From assembly GCF_040717455.1 (NCBI RefSeq), contig NZ_JBFEFH010000019.1, positions 75,837-139,836 on the forward strand: a stretch of 64,000 bases of DNA, given 5' to 3'. Position numbers and translations under genes: made by a program. Position 1 is the stretch's first letter, and each line of letters opens with the position of its first letter. This DNA comes from Tautonia sp040717455. Lineage in GTDB: Bacteria; Planctomycetota; Planctomycetia; Isosphaerales; Isosphaeraceae. Shown here in pieces: positions 8,396 through 16,222 of the stretch. The notes below the pieces were generated by a model. The model did not search any database and had not been told where the DNA came from. It saw only the letters and a list, made by a program, of their open reading frames with translations.

Positions 8396-9475
8396 ATGAC
8401 CTGCCGCACCGCGCCGCCGATTGCGAACGACGACGACCGGGCCCGGGGGATCGGGCGATCGCCGGGCCGAGGGCGAATCCGCGGGGGCCCCGGCCCGCGA
8501 CTCGCCGGGGGCCATCGGCTCCTGCTGGCCGGCCTCCTGCTGGCGGTCGCCGCCTCCTCGGGGTGCCGGAGCACGTCTCGACTGCGCAAGGCTGACGCCC
8601 CGGCGATGCCCGGCGTCTCGACCGACGAGGCGATGGGATCGGCCCTGATGAACAGCATGGCGACGAACGCGGCGGCCGACTCGCCGACGAATCCGGAGCC
8701 GATGCCCGAGCTGACCTCGCAGCGGACGGCCGACGTCCACCTCGACCTCGGCCGCGTCTTCGAGGCTCGCGGCCAGTTCGAGGCGGCCGAAGGGGAATAC
8801 CGCCGGGCCATCGACGCCGTCGACCGCAAGGTCGACCGGTCGACCCGGGCCCTCGCCCACCGCCGCCTGGCCGCCTCGCTCGACCGGCAAGGCAAATTCG
8901 CCGACGCCGTCCCCCACTACCAGGAGGCCACCCGGATCGCCCCGAAGGACCACCGGACCTGGAACGACGCCGGCTACAGCGCCTATCTCCAGGGCCGATT
9001 CGACGACGCGATCGCGTCGCTCCGCAAGGCCGAGGCGCTCCAGCCGAACGATTCCCGGGTCCTGACGAACCTCGGCCTGGCCCTCGCCGCCTCGGGCAGG
9101 CAGGACGAGGCGATGGCGACCCTCTCCCGGGCCAGCGGCCCGAGCGCGGCCGAGGCCAACATGGCCTACATCCTGGCCGCGACCGGCCAGACCGACGAGG
9201 CCCGGGCCCGCTACCGGCGCGTCCTCGAGGTCAATCCCGCCAACGCCCTGGCCCAGAAGGCCCTCGGCCAGCTGGAGGCCCAGGAGGCCCGGTCGGCCGA
9301 GGCGATCGCCTCGGCCCCCGCGCCGGCCGACCCGGCCGTGCGGCCCGCGACATTCGAGGCCGTCGGTTCGGCCTCGCCCCCGGTTTCGGTCTCCCCCAGC
9401 CCGATGCCGGTCGAGGCGTCCGACGAGGCCCGGCCCGCCCGGAAGGGCCTGCTCAAGAGGCGCAAGGCTCGCTGA
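8396..9475 (+). CDS. TPR-repeat lipoprotein (TadD-like)
   Basis: A 359-residue protein with an Arg/Gly-rich leader, a hydrophobic segment (LLLAGLLLAVAAS) and a lipobox ending in SSGC near residue 60, so it is probably lipid-anchored. Four to five tetratricopeptide repeats follow, for example the units starting DVHLDLGRVFEARGQF, AHRRLAASLDRQGKF, WNDAGYSAYLQGRF and VLTNLGLALAASGRQ. A Pro/Ala-rich tail ends in a basic KGLLKRRKAR. TPR lipoproteins (TadD) accompany the secretin in Flp pilus loci, and this gene starts 15 bp after the CpaD-like gene, so one transcript is likely. Confidence 0.8.
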   Translation: MTCRTAPPIANDDDRARGIGRSPGRGRIRGGPGPRLAGGHRLLLAGLLLAVAASSGCRSTSRLRKADAPAMPGVSTDEAMGSALMNSMATNAAADSPTNPEPMPELTSQRTADVHLDLGRVFEARGQFEAAEGEYRRAIDAVDRKVDRSTRALAHRRLAASLDRQGKFADAVPHYQEATRIAPKDHRTWNDAGYSAYLQGRFDDAIASLRKAEALQPNDSRVLTNLGLALAASGRQDEAMATLSRASGPSAAEANMAYILAATGQTDEARARYRRVLEVNPANALAQKALGQLEAQEARSAEAIASAPAPADPAVRPATFEAVGSASPPVSVSPSPMPVEASDEARPARKGLLKRRKAR

Positions 9476-9607
9476 TCTGACGGAGTCAACGGGACGTTGC
9501 TTTCGTCGGCCCGCTCGCGCTGCTAAGGTGGGTCTTTCGGCGGTCCCGTGTCGAGCCGATCAGGGCCTCGACCCCCTTTCCCCGACCCGAAACTGGGAAG
9601 AAACTCC

Positions 9608-10918
9608 ATGAGCTACGCCAACTGGTCGCGTCGAGGGTTCCTCCGGGCATCGACCTCCGCCCTGGTCGCCGCGGGCCTGCCCCTCTGGTATGCCCGGGAG
9701 GTCGCGGCGGCCCGCGAGGAGGCGAGCAGCAAGCCGAAGCGGAAGATCGGCCCGAACGACACGATCGTGATGGCCGCCATCGGCTGCGGCGGCCAGGGTC
9801 GGGGGATCATGCGGTCGGCCGCCGGGCGCGAGGGGGTCAAGTTCGTCGCCGTCTGCGACGTCGATTCCCGGCACGCTGAACAGGCGGTCGAGGACCTCGG
9901 CGGCGGCGAGATCAAGATTTACAAGGACTACCGCGAGCTCTTCGCCAACGAAGAACTCGACGCCGTGACCATCGGCACGCCCGACCACTGGCACACCCTG
10001 CCCGCCCTGGCCGCGATCCGGGCCGGGGTCGACGTCTACTGCGAGAAGCCGCTCACCCTGTTCCTCGACGAGGGGAAGGTGCTGGTCAAGGCCGCCCGCG
10101 AGCACGACACCGTCTTCCAGGTCGGCAGCCAGCAGCGCTCCGACGCCCGATACCGCCTGGCCTGCGAGCTGGTCCGCAACGGCCGGATCGGCACGGTCAA
10201 GGAGGTCGAGGCCCGGATCGGCCGCAACCCGGTCGGCGGGCCGTTCAAGGAGGCCCGGGTCCCCGACGAGTTGGACTGGGACTTCTGGCTCGGCCAGACC
10301 CCCGAGGTCGCCTACGTCCCCGAGCGTTGCCACTACGAGTACCGCTGGTGGCAGGCCTACTCGGGCGGCAAGATGACCGACTGGGGCGCCCACCACAACG
10401 ACATCGCCCAGTGGGCGCTCGGCTACGACGGCTCCGGCCCGGTCAAGGTCGACGCCGACGGCTCCCCCTGGCCCGTCCTGCCGCACTCGTACGACATGCC
10501 CGAGCGGTTCGTCTGCACCGCGACCTACGACAACGGCACCGTCCTGAAGACCATGAGCGACGGCGAGAACGGCAACCTCTTCACCGGCGAGGACGGCTGG
10601 ATCTTCGTCAACCGCGGCAAGATCGAGGCCAGCGATCAGGCCCTGATCGACGAGCCCTTGGGCGACGACGCCGTCCGCCTCTACGTCTCGAACGACCACA
10701 TGGGCAACTTCCTCGACTGCGTCCGCAGCCGCGAAACCCCCATCTGCGACGTCGAGATCGGCCACCGCTCCGTCTCCGTCTGCCACCTCGACAACATCGC
10801 CCTGAACCTCCGTCGCGAGCTGACCTGGGACCCCGAGCAGGAACGCTTCAAGGACGACGACGAGGCCAATGCCCTGCTCCGTCGCGAGATGCGCTCGCCC
10901 TGGACGCTCGACTTCTGA
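9608..10918 (+). CDS. Gfo/Idh/MocA-family oxidoreductase, Tat-exported
   Basis: A 436-residue NAD(P)-dependent sugar dehydrogenase-type enzyme. The N-terminus is a twin-arginine signal (WSRRGFLRAS followed by a hydrophobic stretch), so it should be exported folded with its cofactor. The Rossmann fold is marked by AAIGCGGQGRG, followed by the family hallmark CEKPL and the substrate-side GGKMTDWGAHHNDIAQW motif. The start at 9608 has GGGAAGAAA upstream and places the RR motif at residues 8-9. Exported members of this family are greatly expanded in planctomycetes and probably act on sugars or inositols; the substrate is not predictable. Confidence 0.92.
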   Translation: MSYANWSRRGFLRASTSALVAAGLPLWYAREVAAAREEASSKPKRKIGPNDTIVMAAIGCGGQGRGIMRSAAGREGVKFVAVCDVDSRHAEQAVEDLGGGEIKIYKDYRELFANEELDAVTIGTPDHWHTLPALAAIRAGVDVYCEKPLTLFLDEGKVLVKAAREHDTVFQVGSQQRSDARYRLACELVRNGRIGTVKEVEARIGRNPVGGPFKEARVPDELDWDFWLGQTPEVAYVPERCHYEYRWWQAYSGGKMTDWGAHHNDIAQWALGYDGSGPVKVDADGSPWPVLPHSYDMPERFVCTATYDNGTVLKTMSDGENGNLFTGEDGWIFVNRGKIEASDQALIDEPLGDDAVRLYVSNDHMGNFLDCVRSRETPICDVEIGHRSVSVCHLDNIALNLRRELTWDPEQERFKDDDEANALLRREMRSPWTLDF

Positions 10919-11037
10919 GCCCAGTCCGGCGCTCCTCGCCGGGAGACGCCACCCTTGCCGAGGGGATCACGGGCCCGGGTCCGTCGCGAGCCCCGATCCC
11001 CCTTCGCTGGCCCCCTTCGATCGAGACAAGTCCCGTC

Positions 11038-11457
11038 ATGGATCAATCGCCACCCCCCTCGGATCGCGAGCCGTTCGAGTTCAGGCCCGATCACGGGCAC
11101 TTGATCGCCGACCTCGGCTCGAAGCTGCATTTCGTCGGCATCCTGACGATCGTGCTCGGGGGCATCGCCCTGCTCTCGGGCCTCCTGAATCGGCCGCCGG
11201 GCACCCTGCTGTCGGGCGGGACCCTGGTGGCCGCCTTCTCCGCCCTGTTCCTGGTGGCGATCGGCTTCTGGTCGATGCGGAGCGGCCGCGAGTTCCTCCT
11301 CGTCGCCCAGACCGAGGGGGCCGACATCCCCCACCTGATCCGGGCCCTGGAGAACCTCCGGCGGCTCGTCAGCCTGCAATACAACCTCGCCTGGTTCGGC
11401 CTGCTCCTCCTCGTCCTGCTCATCGTCTTCGGCTTCTTCATCGACCCGGCCCACTGA
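11038..11457 (+). CDS. Small inner-membrane protein, unknown function
   Basis: A 139-residue protein with a hydrophilic acidic N-terminus, two hydrophobic helices in the middle (FVGILTIVLGGIALLSGLL and LVAAFSALFLVAIGFWSM), a basic/amphipathic helix (IRALENLRRLVSLQYN) and a final hydrophobic helix (LLLLVLLIVFGFFI). I do not recognise the family. The start is the ATG at 11038; no strong ribosome site is visible. It follows the oxidoreductase by 119 bp on the same strand. Confidence 0.7.
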   Translation: MDQSPPPSDREPFEFRPDHGHLIADLGSKLHFVGILTIVLGGIALLSGLLNRPPGTLLSGGTLVAAFSALFLVAIGFWSMRSGREFLLVAQTEGADIPHLIRALENLRRLVSLQYNLAWFGLLLLVLLIVFGFFIDPAH

Positions 11458-11630
11458 CCTCGCCCCGGGGATCGCCCCCCGCGATCCGATATTGTTGAAT
11501 TTTGCATTCACCCATTCTCAATTGGTGGCGTGCTGGATTAAATTCATTCCACACCCTTCTTCCGGCGCCCTCGCTCGCGGGCAAAGGGCCCCGCGACACG
11601 CCGGACCGTCGCCAATCGGGCTTCCGTTGA

Positions 11631-12287
11631 ATGGACGTGCAAATCTGGTCGAAGTCGCAGGAGAAACGCGCCCATGTGCTGGCGCTCCGGGGGAATGAGG
11701 TTTCCCTGGTCTCCCTGTCGGGGAACATGTTCACCCTGAAGAAGAAGCTGAAGGAGGTCATCGAGCGGCTCGAAGCCGGCGACGACCCCTCGCAGCTCAA
11801 GGCCGGGTCGGTCGCGACGATCGACGCGGCCTCGATCGCCAGGGCCCGGGTCAGCCCCGGCAACGACTCGTTGACCCTCCACGGCGGCCCCGACGGCTCG
11901 AAGACGCTGAGCTTCCCGACGGCCGATGGCAACGCCTCCGAGATCCTCCAGGCGATCCTCGGCCGGGCCGGCCGATCGTTCCAGTCGACCCGGGAAGACA
12001 TCGGGGTGTTCGAGGCGATCATCCCGCCCGCCATCGTCGGGGGCCTCGGCGGCCTCTTCTGGATGGGGACCTACGACGCCGCCACCAGGCTCGCCTCCGG
12101 CGAGGCGGTCGAGGCCACCGGGCGTCGCCAGGGGATGAAGCGCCTCCTGATCGGCGTGGCCGACACGCTGGGGACGACCGGGACGATCGCCGTCGGCGTC
12201 GGCCTGCTGGCGTTGGTCCTCGGGTGGGCCTTCCTCCGGATCACCCGACGGCCCCAGCGCACCGTCTGGCTCCCCGATCAGGGGTGA
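11631..12287 (+). CDS. Membrane-anchored protein of unknown function
   Basis: A 218-residue protein. The first ~110 residues form a soluble domain with alternating strands (AHVLALRGNEVSLVSLSGN) and a basic helix (LKKKLKEVIERLEAG); the C-terminal half has two glycine-rich hydrophobic segments (IIPPAIVGGLGGLFWMG and TIAVGVGLLALVLGWAFL). It could sense or bind something in the cytoplasm while anchored at the membrane, but that is speculative. The ATG at 11631 has no strong ribosome site. No family recognised. Confidence 0.65.
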   Translation: MDVQIWSKSQEKRAHVLALRGNEVSLVSLSGNMFTLKKKLKEVIERLEAGDDPSQLKAGSVATIDAASIARARVSPGNDSLTLHGGPDGSKTLSFPTADGNASEILQAILGRAGRSFQSTREDIGVFEAIIPPAIVGGLGGLFWMGTYDAATRLASGEAVEATGRRQGMKRLLIGVADTLGTTGTIAVGVGLLALVLGWAFLRITRRPQRTVWLPDQG

Positions 12288-12473
12288 GCCGGGCAGGCGG
12301 TCGCGTCCGATCCTGCCGCCCCGTCGCGTCGATCCCGGTCGACCGCGGCGGGGCCGCCCCCAGCTTGCGAGTGCCCGCGCCCGGAAATCCGCGGGCCTCG
12401 AACCTTCCCCCCTTGGCCTCGGTCCTAGAATGATGAATCGTCACGGACCGGCCCGGATGGGGAGCATGCAACG

Positions 12474-14042
12474 ATGGCAGCGGATGCGGACAGCGAGGCG
12501 GAGCCGAGCGCGAGTTCCGGGGAGGCCCATTTCCCCAACCGGCGGATCGTCACCGTCGCTTTGATGATGGCCATGGCCGTCGCGGCGATGGAGCAGACGG
12601 TCGTCTCGCCGGCGATGCCCACGATCATCGCAAAGTTCAACGGGGTCGAGATCTACGCCCTCGTCTTCTCGGCCTACCTGCTCGCCTCGACGATCACGAC
12701 GCCGCTCTACGGCAAGCTCGCCGACCGCCTCGGCCGCAAGCGCGTCCTGCTCTTCGGCCTCGGCGTCTTCGCCCTGGGTTCGATCCTCTCGGGACTCTCC
12801 CGGAGCATGCCCGAGCTGATCGCCATGCGGACGCTCCAGGGGATCGGCGCCGGGGCGGTCGCGCCGATCGTCATCACCCTGCTCGGCGACCTCTATTCGC
12901 TGGAGGAGCGGGCCAGGGTCCAGGGGCTTTTTAGCGCCGTCTGGGGGATCTCCAGCATCGCCGGGCCGGCGCTCGGCGGGGTGCTCACCGACCATCTCTC
13001 CTGGCGGTGGGTCTTCTTCGTCTCGGTCCCCTTCGGCCTGATCTCGATGGTCATCCTGGCGACCCGGGTCCGCGAGTCGGTGGCCGAGCGGGAGCCGAAG
13101 CCGCTCGACTGGACCGGGGCCGCGCTCTTGACCGGCGGCACGGCCGCGCTGTTGATCGCGGTCCTCGGCGGCGAGGGGCGATCGTGGGAGCACGAGCTGC
13201 TCCTGCTCGCCCTGGCGGCCGCCCTGATCGCCGTCTTCATCCGCCACGAACGCCGGGCGAGCGACCCGATCCTGCCGATCGACCTGCTCGCCCAGCCGGC
13301 GATCGCCGCCTCGATCCTCGGCAGCTTCGTCATCGGCGGCCTGCTCATCGGCATCGATACCTATGTCCCGCTCTTTGTGCAAGGTGTCCGCGGCGGCTCG
13401 GCGACCGACGCCGGCCGGTCGATCATGCCCCTGTTCGCGGCCTGGTCGATCAGCGTCTTCATCGCCGCGAAGCTCGTCCCGCAGTGGGGATTCCGCAAGA
13501 CGGCGGTCGTCGGCTCGGTCCTGATCGCCCTCGGCTCGATCGGCCTGGTGGCCGGGACGATCTGGCCGGATTCGAGCCGCTTCGCCTTCCTCGTCGGCAT
13601 GGGGGTGATCGGCCTCGGGATGGGGCCGACCTCGCTCAGCTACATCCTCGGGGTGCAGAACTCGGTGCCCTGGGAGCGTCGCGGGGCGGCGACCGGTGCG
13701 GTCATCTTCTCCCGGATGATCGGCGGTGCGGTGATCGTCGGACTCCTGGGTGCGACGCTCGGGCACGAACTGGCCTGGCGGCTCGGCGGCAGCTCGGGCG
13801 TCGATGTCGCCGCCGCCCTCCGGCCCGAGACGCACGCGCAGCTCTCACCCGAGCAACTGGACGTCGTCCGGCTGGCCATGAACGCCTCGCTCCGTGACGT
13901 CTTCCTGCAGATCGTCGTCCTGGCGGCCCTCGGCCTCGGCTGCGCCGTCCGGCTCGCCGGCGGCCGGGCGGTCGATCGCCGCGACCTCCCCGGCTCGCAC
14001 GCCGAGCAGCCGGATCGGGTCGCCGCCGCGATCGAACACTGA
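12474..14042 (+). CDS. MFS drug exporter, DHA2 (EmrB/QacA) family
   Basis: A 522-residue inner-membrane proton-driven exporter with about 14 hydrophobic helices, the hallmark of the DHA2 branch. Motif A between helices 2 and 3 is clear (GKLADRLGRKRVLLFG), and the helix-4 arginine region reads MRTLQGIGAGAV; motif C in helix 5 appears as the GISSIAGPALGGVLTD segment. A TAGAAT -10-like element is at 12426-12431, and GGGGAG precedes the ATG. Substrate range cannot be told from sequence. No TetR or MarR regulator is adjacent. Confidence 0.9.
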   Translation: MAADADSEAEPSASSGEAHFPNRRIVTVALMMAMAVAAMEQTVVSPAMPTIIAKFNGVEIYALVFSAYLLASTITTPLYGKLADRLGRKRVLLFGLGVFALGSILSGLSRSMPELIAMRTLQGIGAGAVAPIVITLLGDLYSLEERARVQGLFSAVWGISSIAGPALGGVLTDHLSWRWVFFVSVPFGLISMVILATRVRESVAEREPKPLDWTGAALLTGGTAALLIAVLGGEGRSWEHELLLLALAAALIAVFIRHERRASDPILPIDLLAQPAIAASILGSFVIGGLLIGIDTYVPLFVQGVRGGSATDAGRSIMPLFAAWSISVFIAAKLVPQWGFRKTAVVGSVLIALGSIGLVAGTIWPDSSRFAFLVGMGVIGLGMGPTSLSYILGVQNSVPWERRGAATGAVIFSRMIGGAVIVGLLGATLGHELAWRLGGSSGVDVAAALRPETHAQLSPEQLDVVRLAMNASLRDVFLQIVVLAALGLGCAVRLAGGRAVDRRDLPGSHAEQPDRVAAAIEH

Positions 14043-14082
14043 GCGGCTCATCCGGCAGATCCGCCGACGCTCGGGCGGTTTC

Positions 14083-14280
14083 CCCTCTCTCCCCCCGGGC
14101 GGGCAAGAATACGGCGGCAGAGAACGCTCTCAACCCTCTCCCCCGACTCGGGGGAGAGGGTGGCCGCCAGGCCGGGTGAGGGGGCGCTGGCCTGAACGCC
14201 ATGCCTTGCATCCATTCCCAGGACCCCTCACCCCGGCCCTCGCCCGCGCTTGCGGGGAGAGGGGGCCGGGACCGATCCCC
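14083..14280. repeat. Intergenic GC-rich dispersed repeats (copy A)
   Basis: Between the MFS and ABC-F genes. At 14132-14182 there is a CCCTCTCCCC ... GGGGAGAGGG hairpin followed by GGCCGGGTGAGGGG; at 14223-14270 a related unit occurs in the opposite orientation (CCCCTCACCCCGGCCCTCGCC ... GGGGAGAGGG). Similar units recur at about 41.9-42.1 kb and 58.3-58.4 kb, so this is a dispersed intergenic family and not a simple terminator. Confidence 0.7.
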
Positions 14281-14422
14281 TGTCGGCGACTCTGGCAGAT
14301 GCTCCACGAAGCCGAGACTCCCGGGCGCCTGGCCAAGCTCGGCTCGAAGCACGGTCCTCGGATGTGATACGCTGGGGGGCCATCGTCAGCCTTTGTTCGA
14401 TCGTCCAGGGCCCGGGTTCCCC

Positions 14423-16219
14423 ATGTCTCTGCTCAGCCTTCGCAACGCGGTCCTGTCGTTCGGCGGCCCTCGACTCCTCGACGGCGCGGATCTCTCGGTC
14501 GATCGGGGGGACCGCGTCTGCCTGCTCGGCCGCAATGGCGAGGGCAAGAGCACGCTCCTCCGCCTGATCTCGGGCGAGCTGGAGGCCGATTCCGGCGAGA
14601 TCATCCGGGCCTCGGGGCTTCGCATCGCACGATTGCCGCAGGAAGTCCCCCAGGGACGCACCGGGACGGTCGCCGAGCTGGTGGCCGAAGGGTTGCCCGA
14701 CGACGACCATGCCCTCGGACCGCTCGATCACCGGGTTTTGGCCATCCTCTCCCGGATCGGCCTCGACCCGGACGCCCCGTTCGACTCCCAGTCGTCGGGC
14801 ATGAAGCGCCGGACCCTGCTCGCGGCGGCACTCGTGGCCGACCCCGACATCCTCCTGCTCGACGAGCCGACGAACCACCTCGACATCGAGTCGATCCGAT
14901 GGCTCGAAGACTTCCTCATCCGCTGGGGGGGCACGATCCTCTTCGTCACGCACGACCGCGCCCTGCTCGAGACCCTGGCCACCCGGATCGTCGAACTCGA
15001 CCGCGGCCATCTTTATGTGTTCGATTGCGATTACTCCACCTACCTCGTGCGACGCGAGGAGCAGCTCGCCGCCGAGGAGAAGCAGGCCGCCCTCTTCGAC
15101 AAGAGGCTCGCCCAGGAGGAGACCTGGATTCGCAAGGGGATCGAGGCCCGCCGCACCCGCAACGAGGGGCGCGTCCGGGCTTTGAAGGCCATGCGAGAGG
15201 CCCATCGCGCCCGCCGCGATCGCCAGGGGGTCGCCCGCATCCAGGCCCAGGAGGCCGACCGCTCCGGGGCCCTCGTCATCGAGGCGAAGGGCGTCTCGTT
15301 CGCCTTCGACGACCGCCCGGTCATCCGGGACCTGACCACCACGATCATGCGGGGGGACAAGGTCGGGATCATCGGCCCGAACGGCGCCGGCAAATCGACC
15401 TTGCTGCGACTTTTACTCGGCCAGCTCGAACCGCAATCGGGCTCGATCCGTCTCGGGACGAACCTCGAAGTCTCCTACTTCGACCAGCTCAAGGCGACGC
15501 TCGACGAGGACAAGACGGTCCAGCAGAATGTGAGCGAATACGAAACCATCACCGTCGACGGCCGCCAGCGTCACGTGCTCGGATACTTGCAGGATTTCCT
15601 GTTCGCCCCCGACCGGGCCCGGACGCTCGTCAAGGTCCTCTCCGGCGGCGAGCGGAGCCGATTGCTCCTGGCGAAGCTCTTCACCCGGCCGTCCAACGTC
15701 CTCGTGCTCGACGAGCCGACGAACGACCTCGACCTCGAAACGCTGGAACTCCTCGAAAGTCTGCTCGTCTCGTATGCCGGGACCTTGCTCCTGGTCAGCC
15801 ACGACCGGGCCTTCCTGAACAACGTCGTCTCCAGCACGCTGGCGATCGAGGCCGGGGGCGCCGTCCGGGAATACGACGGCGGATACGACGATTTCGTCCG
15901 CCAGCGGAAGGTCGAGACGCCGGCCGAGGAGCCGCGCCCCTCCTCCTCGTCGTCGAAGGCCGCGGCGGCTCGCCCGGCTCGCCCCCGCAAGCTCAGCTCG
16001 AAGGACCAACGCGAGCTGGACGCCCTGCCCGCCCGGATCGAGGACCTCGAGACGCAACTGGGCACGATGCACGAGGCCATGGCGTCTCCCGAATTCTACA
16101 AGCAGGACGGCGAGCAGATCGCCGCGGCCAAGGCCCGGCTCGAAGCCCTCGAACGGGAACTCGCCTCGTGCTTCGAGCGCTGGGAGGCGCTCGAAGCACA
16201 GCGGGCCGAGGCGTCCTGA
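14423..16219 (+). CDS. uup: ABC-F family ATPase, Uup-type
   Basis: A 598-residue soluble protein with two ABC ATPase domains in tandem and no membrane segments, expected to act on ribosomes or DNA branch structures as ABC-F proteins do. Walker A motifs read GRNGEGKS and GPNGAGKS; Walker B regions are ILLLDEPTNHLDI and VLVLDEPTNDLDL. Between them is the ABC-F linker helix pair with a basic segment (RRTRNEGRVRALKAMREAHR). A charged C-terminal coiled coil (residues ~525-598) is typical of Uup. The second signature is a good LSGGERS, but the first reads QSSGMKR, a clear departure. The gene ends three bases before the convergent TolC-type gene. Confidence 0.9.
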   Translation: MSLLSLRNAVLSFGGPRLLDGADLSVDRGDRVCLLGRNGEGKSTLLRLISGELEADSGEIIRASGLRIARLPQEVPQGRTGTVAELVAEGLPDDDHALGPLDHRVLAILSRIGLDPDAPFDSQSSGMKRRTLLAAALVADPDILLLDEPTNHLDIESIRWLEDFLIRWGGTILFVTHDRALLETLATRIVELDRGHLYVFDCDYSTYLVRREEQLAAEEKQAALFDKRLAQEETWIRKGIEARRTRNEGRVRALKAMREAHRARRDRQGVARIQAQEADRSGALVIEAKGVSFAFDDRPVIRDLTTTIMRGDKVGIIGPNGAGKSTLLRLLLGQLEPQSGSIRLGTNLEVSYFDQLKATLDEDKTVQQNVSEYETITVDGRQRHVLGYLQDFLFAPDRARTLVKVLSGGERSRLLLAKLFTRPSNVLVLDEPTNDLDLETLELLESLLVSYAGTLLLVSHDRAFLNNVVSSTLAIEAGGAVREYDGGYDDFVRQRKVETPAEEPRPSSSSSKAAAARPARPRKLSSKDQRELDALPARIEDLETQLGTMHEAMASPEFYKQDGEQIAAAKARLEALERELASCFERWEALEAQRAEAS

Positions 16220-16222
16220 CGC

